Virus record (IMG/VR): IMGVR_UViG_3300049830_000158 | Span: 1 to 30,764 of that record | DNA length: 30,764 bases | Strand: one strand, 5' to 3' | Source of the DNA: a virus | Part shown: in pieces, positions 15,886 through 23,799 of the stretch | Position numbering within the stretch: position 1 is the first letter of the stretch | Layout: each line of letters begins with the position of its first letter | Made by a program: the position numbers and the translations under genes | Notes under the pieces: generated by a model | Told to the model about the DNA's origin: nothing | Databases searched by the model: none | The model's input: only the letters and a program-made list of their open reading frames with translations

Positions 15886-17597
15886 CTTTAATGGAACTAA
15901 AAGAAGCTGGCGAAATTCCTGCATGGGTAAATGAAGATTCTCTGAATACGCTCTCTAGGGGTTATCTTTTAGAAGGAGAGACTGTTAAGGGTGCCATCAC
16001 TAGAATATCTAGAGGCGTTGCTAATGAGCTTAATAATCCCCATCTTGGAGATTTATTCTTTCAGGCTATCTGGAATAACTGGCTATGCTTGGCTTCGCCT
16101 ATCTGGAGTAATTGCGCGACTGAACGAGGGCTACCTATTAGTTGCAATAGTATTTCCCTCGGTGATTCCGTTGATTCAATATTTCAAAAAAATCACGAAC
16201 TAGCTATGTTATCAAAAAACGGCGCTGGAGTCGGCATTTACATAGGTGATGTTAGGGGCCGTGGCTCGGAGATTACTGGCAACGGTAAATCTGAAGGCAT
16301 TATTCCTTGGATTAAAGTACTAGAGACTACAACACTAGCTGTTAGTCAGGGCGGGACTCGCAAAGGTGCATCTGCTTGTTATCTTCCTATTACTCATCCA
16401 GATTATGAAGAATTTATTCAGATCAGGAGAGCTACTGGTGATCATAATCGACGAGCTAGAAGTATGAATATTGGAGCATGCATTGACGATAACTTCTTAA
16501 ATGATATGCTGACTGGTAATAAAACTAATCAGCATCTATGGCTTGAGACATTAAAGGAACGAGTCGAAAATGGCGAGCCTTATTTATTCTTTTCAGATAA
16601 TGTAGAAAAGCAAAAAGGTCTGGCTTATAAAAATAATAATCTAAACATCAAAACATCAAACATATGCAATGAAATCTATTTACATACAGACGAGGATCAT
16701 ACCTTCGTATGTTGCCTTTCGTCTCTTAATTTAGACAAATTTGACGAATGGTATTCTTTTAAGTTTGAGAATGGGATGTCTCTCCCTCAACTAGCTACTT
16801 GGTTCTTAGATGGAGTATTATCTGAATACATCCGTAAAGCAAAGCATAAAAGCGGCTTTGAATCTTCCATAAGATCTGCAGAAAAGGGTCGAGCCATAGG
16901 TATTGGAGTTTTAGGATATCATTCTTATCTACAAGCTAACATGATTGAAATGGACAGTTTTCAAGCCATGATGATAAATTCAAAAATATTCAAATTCATA
17001 GATGACGAATCAAGACTTGCGTCTCAAGATTTAGCTAAGGAATACGGCGAACCTTTATGGTGTAAAGGTACTGGGCTTAGGAATACACATCGTATGGCTG
17101 TGGCACCAACCGCAAGTAATTCTATTATATCTGGGGGCATTTCTGCTGGAGTAGAGCCGATATCGTCTAATTGCTTCTCACTTAAATCAGCTAAAGGCAC
17201 ATTCATAAAGAAGAATAGAGACTTAGAAAAACTTCTTGACTCTAAAAAAGTTAATACTGTCGAGGTGTGGGCTCAGATTATCAAGGATAACGGCTCTATA
17301 AAAAACATCAAACAGCTTTCGGAAGAAGAAAAGTCTGTATTTTTGACGGCACGAGAATTGAATCAGCATACTTTAATTAAAATGGCTTCGCAGCGGCAAA
17401 GATTCATTGATCAAGGTCAGTCTATAAACTTGTTCTTTAATTCTAATGCATCAGCCAAGTACATCCATGAGGTTCATTTAGAGGCGTGGAAACAGGGTTT
17501 AAAGGGGCTATATTACTTAAGAAGTGAGACAGCTCTTAATGGTAGCAAGACTCAATCGTACCAAAGCGCCGATGAATGTAAGGCTTGTGAATCATAA
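15882..17597 (+). CDS. nrdA: Class I ribonucleotide reductase, large (catalytic) subunit
   Basis: 571 residues, against about 760 for E. coli NrdA; the N-terminal ATP-cone is missing, so dATP shut-off of overall activity is probably lost. Catalytic residues are visible: Cys88 (PISC) and Cys277 (FVCCLS) as the redox pair, Asn260, Cys262 and Glu264 (SNICNE) as the thiyl radical site, and a Tyr-Tyr pair (GLYYLRSETA, near 549) for radical transfer. The C-terminal CKACES is the CxxC tail that passes electrons from thioredoxin or glutaredoxin. GAGG lies eight bases before the ATG, which overlaps the nrdB stop. No thioredoxin gene is seen here, so a host or distant phage reductant is needed. Confidence 0.93.
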   Translation: MTLMELKEAGEIPAWVNEDSLNTLSRGYLLEGETVKGAITRISRGVANELNNPHLGDLFFQAIWNNWLCLASPIWSNCATERGLPISCNSISLGDSVDSIFQKNHELAMLSKNGAGVGIYIGDVRGRGSEITGNGKSEGIIPWIKVLETTTLAVSQGGTRKGASACYLPITHPDYEEFIQIRRATGDHNRRARSMNIGACIDDNFLNDMLTGNKTNQHLWLETLKERVENGEPYLFFSDNVEKQKGLAYKNNNLNIKTSNICNEIYLHTDEDHTFVCCLSSLNLDKFDEWYSFKFENGMSLPQLATWFLDGVLSEYIRKAKHKSGFESSIRSAEKGRAIGIGVLGYHSYLQANMIEMDSFQAMMINSKIFKFIDDESRLASQDLAKEYGEPLWCKGTGLRNTHRMAVAPTASNSIISGGISAGVEPISSNCFSLKSAKGTFIKKNRDLEKLLDSKKVNTVEVWAQIIKDNGSIKNIKQLSEEEKSVFLTARELNQHTLIKMASQRQRFIDQGQSINLFFNSNASAKYIHEVHLEAWKQGLKGLYYLRSETALNGSKTQSYQSADECKACES

Positions 17598-17615
17598 TAA
17601 GACTATAGCTAATAA

Positions 17616-17644
17616 TTCTTGCATTTTGTCAAATATGATATAAT
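17616..17644 (+). promoter_or_regulatory. Extended -10 promoter giving a leaderless message
   Basis: TGATATAAT at 17636-17644 is a perfect extended -10 (TGN plus TATAAT). A weak -35 (TTCTTG, 17616-17621) lies 17 bases upstream. The expected start of transcription, 17651-17653, coincides with the ATG at 17653, and there is no ribosome binding site. Confidence 0.7.
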
Positions 17645-17652
17645 CTATATAA

Positions 17653-17979
17653 ATGGAAAAGCCAACTAAGCTTCTGTCTAAATTAGAAAGAGTTACGAGA
17701 ACCATAGAGTATTATGTCGGCTTTGATCTTAAAGCTAATAAATGGCGTATTATGAGATTTAATGGCCACATCTTTGGTAGTTTCCTTAAAAAAGAAAGCG
17801 CTAAGGAATACGCCAAGGTAGCTGCGACGATTGAATACCGAAAGTCTCAAAATAGTAAAGAAACAGATTTTACTATTGACGGCATCTATTATAATGATAT
17901 AATGTTTGAAGAGATGGTAATAAACAATGTCGAATGCGATTTAGCTGACGACGAATTCCTTGGAGGGGATTGTGAATAG
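17653..17979 (+). CDS. Small protein of unknown function, predicted leaderless
   Basis: 108 residues. The first half is basic and mixed alpha/beta (RTIEYYVGFDLKANKWRIM, then FNGHIFGSFLKKESAKEYAK); the last quarter is acidic and ends in LGGDCE. There is no membrane segment. It follows nrdA by 55 bases and appears to have its own extended -10 promoter, whose start of transcription would be at or within two bases of the ATG. The family is not recognised; possibly a small regulator or host-takeover protein, but nothing shows it. Confidence 0.65.
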   Translation: MEKPTKLLSKLERVTRTIEYYVGFDLKANKWRIMRFNGHIFGSFLKKESAKEYAKVAATIEYRKSQNSKETDFTIDGIYYNDIMFEEMVINNVECDLADDEFLGGDCE

Positions 17980-18187
17980 AGAAGAAATGTCCGAAGTCTA
18001 TGGCGATGAGTTTATGGACGAATTTGACCAAGAATTTGATATTGCTCCTGAAGATATGAAAGTATCGTTCCGTTATAAGCTGACTCGCTTCTTGACCAAT
18101 TTATTAGATAATAAATTGGTTTGGTACGCAGCTGGCTTTATTGATGCCATTATCGTCGCATACGCGCTTAGTTTATTTTTAAAATAG
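17972..18187 (+). CDS. Small single-pass membrane protein, unknown
   Basis: 71 residues from GTG 17972, chosen over TTG 17960 because GGAGG lies five bases before it; ATG 17987 is too far from that site. The first 25 residues are acidic (SEVYGDEFMDEFDQEFDIA). A hydrophobic segment at about 48-70 (LVWYAAGFIDAIIVAYALS) ends the protein, so it is probably tail-anchored with the acidic part in the cytoplasm. It overlaps the preceding gene by 8 bases, suggesting coupled translation. The family is not recognised. Confidence 0.65.
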   Translation: MNREEMSEVYGDEFMDEFDQEFDIAPEDMKVSFRYKLTRFLTNLLDNKLVWYAAGFIDAIIVAYALSLFLK

Positions 18188-18195
18188 GAGATTAG

Positions 18196-18903
18196 ATGCT
18201 TATTATAGGTATTAGTGGAAAAATTAAATCTGGTAAAGATACAGCTGCCGAACTTCTCATTAAGGAGTTCGGCTTTTCTCGTGTGGCATATGCTGATCCT
18301 TTAAAGGAAAACGTAGCACGAGATTTCAATATTCGACTCTCAGATCTTCATTCTCAAGAAGGTAAGGAAGCCCCTCTTCGTGATATGCCAGTTTATTGCA
18401 AAGATGAATTTGCAGTAAATTTCAATAAATTCATGTTTCGTGAATTCAGAACTTTGGATGGGAATCGACCATTGCATTTTGAAATCGAGGATGATGGCAG
18501 AATGATTACTATGCAAGAAGGTAAAGTTAAGGGGCTTTACTGGAATCGCCGGGCCCTGTGCATCGCTGAAGGATCTACTAAGCGATCAGCTAATCCAGAC
18601 TATTGGGTTGAGAAGGCTATTCAATCAGCTAAAGATAGTGGTAAACAATTAGTTGTTATATCTGATTTGCGTTATTTGAATGAGGTAGCAGCTACTAAAA
18701 TGGCTATCGATAATAACACGGATAAATTTGTAACCGTCCGTATCAATCGATTCGACAAAACAGAATCAACGGACCCGTCAGAGTGCAACCTCGATAATGC
18801 AACATTCGACTACGTCATCGAAAATAAAGGCACATTAGAAGAGTTTTTAAACAAAGTTAAACAAATAGCTACGAAAGAGCTAGAAGAGGTAAATAATGGG
18901 TAA
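18196..18903 (+). CDS. Deoxynucleoside monophosphate kinase (T4 gp1-like)
   Basis: 235 residues. The N-terminal P-loop GISGKIKSGKDTAAELL (5-21), with the Lys-Asp-Thr ending, is typical of phage dNMP kinases such as T4 gene 1, which phosphorylate dNMPs (including modified or rarer ones) to dNDPs. FSRVAYADPLKENV (27-40) is the usual second conserved part, and VVISDLRYLNEV near 153-164 is the Walker B/lid area. It fits with the ribonucleotide reductase genes upstream, which make dNDPs. TAGGAGA lies just before the ATG. The stop overlaps the protease gene by 8 bases. Confidence 0.88.
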   Translation: MLIIGISGKIKSGKDTAAELLIKEFGFSRVAYADPLKENVARDFNIRLSDLHSQEGKEAPLRDMPVYCKDEFAVNFNKFMFREFRTLDGNRPLHFEIEDDGRMITMQEGKVKGLYWNRRALCIAEGSTKRSANPDYWVEKAIQSAKDSGKQLVVISDLRYLNEVAATKMAIDNNTDKFVTVRINRFDKTESTDPSECNLDNATFDYVIENKGTLEEFLNKVKQIATKELEEVNNG

Positions 18904-19738
18904 GTTGGGTAAAATGGTTAGTAAATTATTGGGAGATAATGTACTTCGAGTCCTTCTCGTTGTCGTATTAGGCTTAGCTGCTTATATGATGGGCTCGGAT
19001 GTATTCGGTCGAAAGTATATGAGTTCATATGAAATGGTAAAAGATTTACCGCCTTATTCGTTGTCTGAGAATAACAAACAAAGCGAGGATCAAACACTTC
19101 CAGCAGTGATTCGACTCCATACTGGTAAGCCGACTGAAATGGAAAAGCTTAAGTCCATGGTTGGTTTAGGCAGCGTACAAGAAGAAGGTCAGTTTTTTTG
19201 TTCCGCATTCGTAGTATCGGATAAATACGCCATCACTGCAGGTCACTGTTTAGAGGGTGAAGACGGCATTAATAAAAAAGATATCGAGATTTTCATTTCT
19301 TCTCAAAGCGAAGGTATGGTTACTCCTACGGCTAGAGATACGTCTGTAACGGCTAAAGCCGTAGGTATAAATCGTCTAGGCGATACTGGATTACTAATTG
19401 GTGATTTTTCAAAGTTTAGAAAAGTTAAGTTTACGCCATTCGCTAAAGACTTACTTGATATTATTCGAATCGCAATGATGAATAATGGTCAGTTAATTTC
19501 CGTAGGATTTCCTTACGGTGCAGCTCCATTCGTTACTCCAGTTCAATTCGTAGGCGTTCATGAGTTTCAATTATATGGTCGTGCCTTCTTGTACCCTGGT
19601 CAATCTGGTGGCCCATTGATTGAGCCTAATACTGGATACGCTATTGGTATCAATAGTTCAGTAGATGGCAGCGGCGGTTGTAATTTCTCTAGTTTAATCG
19701 GTTTTCTTGATTCTTTAAAAGTTGAAGTCGTAGAATAA
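18896..19738 (+). CDS. Membrane-anchored trypsin-like serine protease
   Basis: 280 residues. A basic N-terminus and a hydrophobic helix at about 16-32 (LRVLLVVVLGLAAYMMG) anchor it in the membrane with the protease outside. The chymotrypsin-fold triad is complete: His117 (ITAGHC), Asp163 (GDTGLLIG) and Ser237 (PGQSGGPL). Cys102 and Cys118 match the disulfide that holds the catalytic His loop in this family, again pointing to an oxidising compartment. No PDZ domain follows, unlike DegS/HtrA; a separate anchored PDZ protein lies at 13829. AGAAGAGG precedes the ATG, which overlaps the kinase gene. Targets are unknown; envelope proteins or other phage proteins are possible. Confidence 0.9.
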   Translation: MGKLGKMVSKLLGDNVLRVLLVVVLGLAAYMMGSDVFGRKYMSSYEMVKDLPPYSLSENNKQSEDQTLPAVIRLHTGKPTEMEKLKSMVGLGSVQEEGQFFCSAFVVSDKYAITAGHCLEGEDGINKKDIEIFISSQSEGMVTPTARDTSVTAKAVGINRLGDTGLLIGDFSKFRKVKFTPFAKDLLDIIRIAMMNNGQLISVGFPYGAAPFVTPVQFVGVHEFQLYGRAFLYPGQSGGPLIEPNTGYAIGINSSVDGSGGCNFSSLIGFLDSLKVEVVE

Positions 19739-19742
19739 TTAC

Positions 19743-19760
19743 AATCTCATCGATGAGATT
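19743..19760. repeat. Perfect 18-base palindrome after the protease gene
   Basis: AATCTCATCGATGAGATT begins five bases after the protease stop and is followed by ATTTT. As RNA it would be a 7-bp stem with a four-base loop; as DNA it could be a dimeric protein site. It is too AT-rich, with too short a U-run, to be a strong terminator. Confidence 0.7.
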
Positions 19761-19767
19761 ATTTTGG

Positions 19768-19824
19768 GGGCATAAGCCTAAAGGTGTGAAAGCCTTCTGA
19801 GGAGTGGAAACACTCCTCTTTTTT
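19768..19824 (+). terminator. Structured RNA region ending in a strong rho-independent terminator
   Basis: The stem GAGGAGTG/CACTCCTC (19799-19806 with 19811-19818) closes a GAAA tetraloop and is followed by six T (19819-19824). Two smaller hairpins precede it: GGC-ATAA-GCC (19769-19778) and AAGG/CCTT (19781-19796). The terminator ends only 11 bases before the next ATG, so the gene at 19836 must be reached by read-through or regulated attenuation. Confidence 0.85.
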
Positions 19825-19835
19825 AGGGAGATATC

Positions 19836-20111
19836 ATGAAACTTGGTAGAGAAGAAATATTAATAACAGAAAAATGGTTCCAAAATTCGTTTAATGGAAT
19901 TTTTAAAAAAGATGATAAAAAATTAGCCTATGCTAGAGTCGAACGTACTGAAAAAGGACTTAGTTTTACTATGTTAAGACTTATGATCGGAATGAGATTA
20001 GAAGATTTAACGGGAAGTAAATTACATTTATACCATAGAAGAGACAATGATTTAATAGAAGTGGTAGATATTACTCATCCGTTATATGCAAATATTACGA
20101 TGATTTTATAA
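19836..20111 (+). CDS. Small protein of unknown function behind a terminator
   Basis: 91 residues, basic, mixed alpha/beta, without membrane segments or Cys (for example REEILITEKWFQNSFNGIF and SKLHLYHRRDNDLIEVVDI). AGGGAGA precedes the ATG by five bases and directly abuts the terminator T-run. No promoter is visible between terminator and gene. It ends right at the opposing tail-tube terminator. The family is not recognised. The position suggests expression by read-through only. Confidence 0.65.
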   Translation: MKLGREEILITEKWFQNSFNGIFKKDDKKLAYARVERTEKGLSFTMLRLMIGMRLEDLTGSKLHLYHRRDNDLIEVVDITHPLYANITMIL

Positions 20112-20137
20112 AAAAAGGCTAGATATTACTCTAGCCT
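20110..20137 (-). terminator. Rho-independent terminator of the sheath-tube unit
   Basis: On the minus strand AGGCTAGA/TCTAGCCT forms an 8-bp stem with a six-base loop followed by seven T (20116-20110). It lies about 25 bases past the tail tube stop. On the plus strand the stem lacks a T-run but could still slow convergent transcription from the gene ending at 20111. Confidence 0.85.
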
Positions 20138-20161
20138 ACCAATTAAACGATTGAATATTGA

Positions 20162-20626
20162 TTACGTACCAGAAGTGATAGTAGAAGCTCCAGCGCCTTC
20201 GTCGTTAACGCCTGATTCATCAGAAGCTAAGCGACCCATGAATTGAACTGAGAACGTGCTAAGCGACCGACTTTGTTGCCCGGAACTCCACGACACAGGC
20301 CTAACTCCAATGACTGACAGTACGGATTTATTTGACTGTCTATCAAATAACTCAATAGATATTTCATTGTGACCCATCAATTCCTGAAGTTTAGGCATTG
20401 AAGCCGCAACATATGCGCCGTTATCAATTACTCTAAATCCAGTAGCACTTACTGAAACCACGTCTTGTCCGACATAAGTCAGTTCTGCCGCTGAGTAACG
20501 ACCAAGGATAAATGCAGGCTGTACGTCGTAGTTTACGCCATAAGAAACGTCACTAAAAACTCCAACTTTTTTACCATTTACAATCAGCTGTGCTCTCGCA
20601 CCGTGAAATATTTTTTGATCAGCCAT
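20162..20626 (-). CDS. Tail tube protein
   Basis: 154 residues. The phrases FHGARAQLIVNGKKVGVFSD and YDVQPAFILGRYSAAELTY, followed by VSATGFRVID, belong to the tube proteins found next to sheath genes in many myoviruses with this type of tail. The last 20 residues are a Gly/Ser/Glu-rich tail (DESGVNDEGAGAS). It stacks in hexameric rings to form the inner tube through which DNA passes. AAGGAG lies five bases before the ATG. It follows the sheath gene by 17 bases, and a terminator follows, so sheath and tube form one unit from promoter B. Sheath before tube is the usual order. Confidence 0.88.
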   Translation of the reverse strand: MADQKIFHGARAQLIVNGKKVGVFSDVSYGVNYDVQPAFILGRYSAAELTYVGQDVVSVSATGFRVIDNGAYVAASMPKLQELMGHNEISIELFDRQSNKSVLSVIGVRPVSWSSGQQSRSLSTFSVQFMGRLASDESGVNDEGAGASTITSGT

Positions 20627-20643
20627 TATAACTCCTTATTTAA

Positions 20644-23454
20644 TTATGCAGCACTTGAAGACTTGATGCCTTCAATTTGTAAACTGATTGGAGCAAACTT
20701 AATAGTAGTTGCTTCAATCGCACACACTTCGATTGTTAATACAGATCCGCTAATGTCGATTGAAATAGATTTCCAACCAGCAGGGAATTGGTTGGTTCCG
20801 ACAGTCCATTTAAGACCTTTGAATTCAGCCATTTTAGCCTTGATAAAGCTCTCCACAGCACCAACAGTAACATCTGCTACGCTATCACCGATGAAAGCCT
20901 TCTTAATGCTCTCAGCTAAGCTTAACGCCATTAAATCCGCGATATAAACGGCTTGCATAGAGTTGTAGATTTCGCTATTGTCGAGGCTATACGTCATTTG
21001 ATCAGAAGCCCAGCTGAATGTTCCATTTTCGTTTTTAACGATAGGAGCTAAACCAGCTAATAATGCATCTTCGATATCAGAAGTGTTTTCATTATCAAAG
21101 TCACCAGCGGCTTGGCTAGCAGCAGAGATATTGATTACTCTCTTAGGACCAAAGATACCTTGGTAAGAAGCAGCGGCTTGCATACCAGCACCTTTAACAG
21201 CAGCCATCCAAGGCTGATATGTTTGAATATTACCAGTAGAAGCGCTTAAATCATTAACATCTTCAAACGGATGGAATACTCGGAAAGAAGCCATAGACTG
21301 AGCTGATGTCTTACATTCAGAGAATGTGCCACGTTTAGAAACCACGGCGATTCTATGACGCTTAACTTTAGCAGTAGACATAGAGAGCACATGAGCTTTA
21401 CAAGCTTGATTAACTGCATCAACCATATAAGTAGAGGCAGATTCGGTGTCACCAGTTAAGATATCCGCAGAAGCATCTTGAGATACTAATGGAACCACGA
21501 AGTTACAACGAACGGCTTGGAGCGCATCAACGGCTTTACTAAACTGTAAACCAGTGGTTGAGCCTTTTGCGCCGCCAGATAAATAAGACGGAGCCTTATC
21601 TTCTGGAAGACCTGCCGTAGCGATAGGAGAATAAGAGATAAGAACTGAACCAGCCAAACCTTTAGCAGATTTAGTTAAAGCCCATAAGTCATTTTTAACT
21701 CTTCCAGCCATATTTTGTAGATTAGAAGCGATTGAGAATGTCATCTGATCTAAGTTATATGGAGATTGCTGACCAGCGGCTACACTTGCTGCTGCGGCTT
21801 TATAGCCAGGGTTCTGATTGATCCTAGAAACTAGCTGTCCAATCGTGGCAATTTTAGATAAATCAATATCTAAATTAGAGCCTGATCCAGCTACAACATT
21901 TGTTTGCAGTTTTAAGATATCACCAACTAAGCCAATAGTAGCGCTTGCAGTTGTGCCATCATAACCCAAAGTCATCATGATATCGCCACCGACTACGAAT
22001 GACTCTTGAGTATTCGTGCCGTCTTTAGAAGTAGAGAAAGTCTTTTTAAGTTCAGAAGAAGAAACCATTAAAGTCTCAAGCCAAGAAGCCGGAGAATCAA
22101 CACCTAAGTTTTTAAATTCTGTATTGATATTTACTGCACCAGCATTATCGTAAATCTCTAAAGCCTTACCTAAACCAGCGATTTGTGGATCACTAATTGA
22201 AACATCACTTGTTGCAGAAATTGCAATAGCCGATACAGATACAGGAGAACCATTAGAAAGACGTTGAGCCTTGATAGAAGCTGAAGTAGTTGAGTTTGAA
22301 ACCGTAACGACTTGATACCAGCCAACATTCTCAGATGAGCCGCCTGCTACTACTGAACCAGAAGGGATGTACATTAAATCATTAACAGCTGGTTTACCAC
22401 CAAATACTTGACCCGCAGATAAAGAAATTGATAAAGAAGAAAGGATTGCATCTGCTTTAATGTTTTGACCGACAAGAGAGACTAATACGTTTCTATTAGT
22501 TCCGCTTTCGTTATCAATACGCATATAGCTGTAATTGATTAAATCGTTATTAGGAGTGGCAGTAATTGCAACCGCAGCAACCGCTACTGGAGCACCTGAA
22601 GTTATTTTTTTAGCCGTGATTGAGGCGTCTGAAATATTGTTAGATACTCCAGTTACTAAATACCAGCCGACATTAGCAGCTAAAGCACCTTGAATAACTG
22701 AACCAGAAGGGATACGAACAGTATCGCCAACTTGTGGAGCAGATGAGAATAACTGACCCAAGGCCAATTTAATGCTTACGTTTTGACCAGATATAAGATC
22801 TAATTCGATGTTTTGTCCAGTTAAAGAAGCGATAGCGTTACGATTAACGCCGCCGACTACGTTAATGCCAGACATAGAAGTGAGAGTAGCTGCTAAAGCA
22901 GAAGGGATTGTATTCGCAGAAATAGCCAATACTTGCTTAGCTCCGCCATTAACGCGAAAAGCCATACTAGAACCAGAAGATGAAGGAACATAAGAAAAGG
23001 CTTGAGTTGAGGCTGCTTGTTCTCGATTAGAAGAAGTGATGGCATTTATGATATCATTACCAGCAAGTCCACCACGTTTAGCTTTAGAAACGCCATGAAC
23101 AAGAGTTAATTGAGCCTTACTAGAATCATTAGTTTTGATCAGGATTGCACGATTAGGGGAACCATTGATACCTTGAGAAGCAGGTGACATAAGACCACGG
23201 AAAGCATCTACGAGACGTCCTGAACCATAACGAGCTAATACTTTATTGATATCGGTAGGTCCAAATGAGTTATCTGAGGCTTTTTTACCATTAGCTGAGT
23301 CTTGAACCCAAGAATCACCTTCATCTGCCTCGCCAACCAAAGCTATGATACCAGAAGTCGCTACACCACCAGGGTTGTTAGCAACAAAAACATCAATAGA
23401 GCTGTCGGGTTGAATTAAGACGGCCCCAGAAGGAAGGGTTATGCTATAAGCCAT
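20644..23454 (-). CDS. Tail sheath protein with an internal tandem domain
   Basis: 936 residues. The N-terminus (FVANNPGGVATSGIIALVGEADEG and NSFGPTDINKVLARYGSGRL, described as separate short motifs) and C-terminal part (residues about 690-930, with SVADVTVGAVESFIKAKMAEF) are those of contractile tail sheaths; the core beta-alpha domain at about 600-930 carries the interlocking arms. Between them lie two related blocks at about 204-300 and 320-415, both containing 'GQNI', 'PSGSV' and 'NVGWY'; sheath insertions of this kind project from the outside of the tail. It is longer than T4 gp18 (659), mainly through these blocks. AAGGAG precedes the ATG. Transcription should start near 23488 from promoter B. 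Confidence 0.9.
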   Translation of the reverse strand: MAYSITLPSGAVLIQPDSSIDVFVANNPGGVATSGIIALVGEADEGDSWVQDSANGKKASDNSFGPTDINKVLARYGSGRLVDAFRGLMSPASQGINGSPNRAILIKTNDSSKAQLTLVHGVSKAKRGGLAGNDIINAITSSNREQAASTQAFSYVPSSSGSSMAFRVNGGAKQVLAISANTIPSALAATLTSMSGINVVGGVNRNAIASLTGQNIELDLISGQNVSIKLALGQLFSSAPQVGDTVRIPSGSVIQGALAANVGWYLVTGVSNNISDASITAKKITSGAPVAVAAVAITATPNNDLINYSYMRIDNESGTNRNVLVSLVGQNIKADAILSSLSISLSAGQVFGGKPAVNDLMYIPSGSVVAGGSSENVGWYQVVTVSNSTTSASIKAQRLSNGSPVSVSAIAISATSDVSISDPQIAGLGKALEIYDNAGAVNINTEFKNLGVDSPASWLETLMVSSSELKKTFSTSKDGTNTQESFVVGGDIMMTLGYDGTTASATIGLVGDILKLQTNVVAGSGSNLDIDLSKIATIGQLVSRINQNPGYKAAAASVAAGQQSPYNLDQMTFSIASNLQNMAGRVKNDLWALTKSAKGLAGSVLISYSPIATAGLPEDKAPSYLSGGAKGSTTGLQFSKAVDALQAVRCNFVVPLVSQDASADILTGDTESASTYMVDAVNQACKAHVLSMSTAKVKRHRIAVVSKRGTFSECKTSAQSMASFRVFHPFEDVNDLSASTGNIQTYQPWMAAVKGAGMQAAASYQGIFGPKRVINISAASQAAGDFDNENTSDIEDALLAGLAPIVKNENGTFSWASDQMTYSLDNSEIYNSMQAVYIADLMALSLAESIKKAFIGDSVADVTVGAVESFIKAKMAEFKGLKWTVGTNQFPAGWKSISIDISGSVLTIEVCAIEATTIKFAPISLQIEGIKSSSAA
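22210..22497 (-). repeat. Sheath internal repeat, copy 2
   Basis: It encodes residues about 320-415, from RNVLVSLVGQNI through NVGWYQVVTVSN to VSVSAIAISAT. It parallels copy 1 element by element, with roughly half of the residues the same by eye. Confidence 0.8.
22555..22845 (-). repeat. Sheath internal repeat, copy 1
   Basis: It encodes residues about 204-300, from RNAIASLTGQNI through NVGWYLVTGVSN to VAVAAVAITAT. About 20 residues separate it from copy 2. Confidence 0.8.
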
Positions 23455-23494
23455 GAGATAATCTCCTTAAATATTAAAATAAGTAACAAAACTA

Positions 23495-23531
23495 TTATTA
23501 GGTTTATACGATAAGTCGTTGATTTTACTTA
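23495..23531 (-). promoter_or_regulatory. Late-type bipartite promoter, copy B
   Basis: TAAGTAAAATCAACGACTTA (23531-23512) is identical to copy A. ATCAAC (23523-23518) and TAATAA (23500-23495) are 17 bases apart. It lies between the 84-residue gene and the tail sheath, with a predicted leader of about 34 bases. Confidence 0.8.
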
Positions 23532-23544
23532 CATTTAATAACAT

Positions 23545-23799
23545 TTATTTTTTACTTTTCTCGATAGGTATACCGAAGTGTTTTACGCCTTCAAGCCACT
23601 TAGATTGATTATCATACCAACCTAAAGCCCGTAAGTGTTCCTTAGCAGAATTCATGAGAAAGTAGTCTTGCCCTTTAATGCATGAATACCAGAACTCTTC
23701 AAAGCTAGAGTAGATAAAAATAGGCGGAGTATTCTGAACGTATTCATCAGCACACTCGTCAACTACTTCAATTTTACCCTTACCATTATTCTTTGACAT
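23545..23799 (-). CDS. Small protein of unknown function
   Basis: 84 residues. The N-terminus is polar (MSKNNGKGKIEVVDECADEY), the middle aromatic (FIYSSFEEFWYSCIKGQDYF) and the end contains a helix and LGWYDNQSKWLEG. It begins immediately after the stop codon of the Lys-rich protein (TAGATG), so translation is probably coupled. It ends the unit that starts at promoter C. No family is recognised; the particle-gene context suggests a morphogenesis or virion role. Confidence 0.65.
   Translation of the reverse strand: MSKNNGKGKIEVVDECADEYVQNTPPIFIYSSFEEFWYSCIKGQDYFLMNSAKEHLRALGWYDNQSKWLEGVKHFGIPIEKSKK

Noticed and set aside
19796-19812. CTGAGGAGTGGAAAC resembles hammerhead ribozyme core elements (CUGANGA and GAAA).
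   Set aside because: The stem II hairpin needed between the two core parts is missing, and the bases form a clear terminator stem instead.
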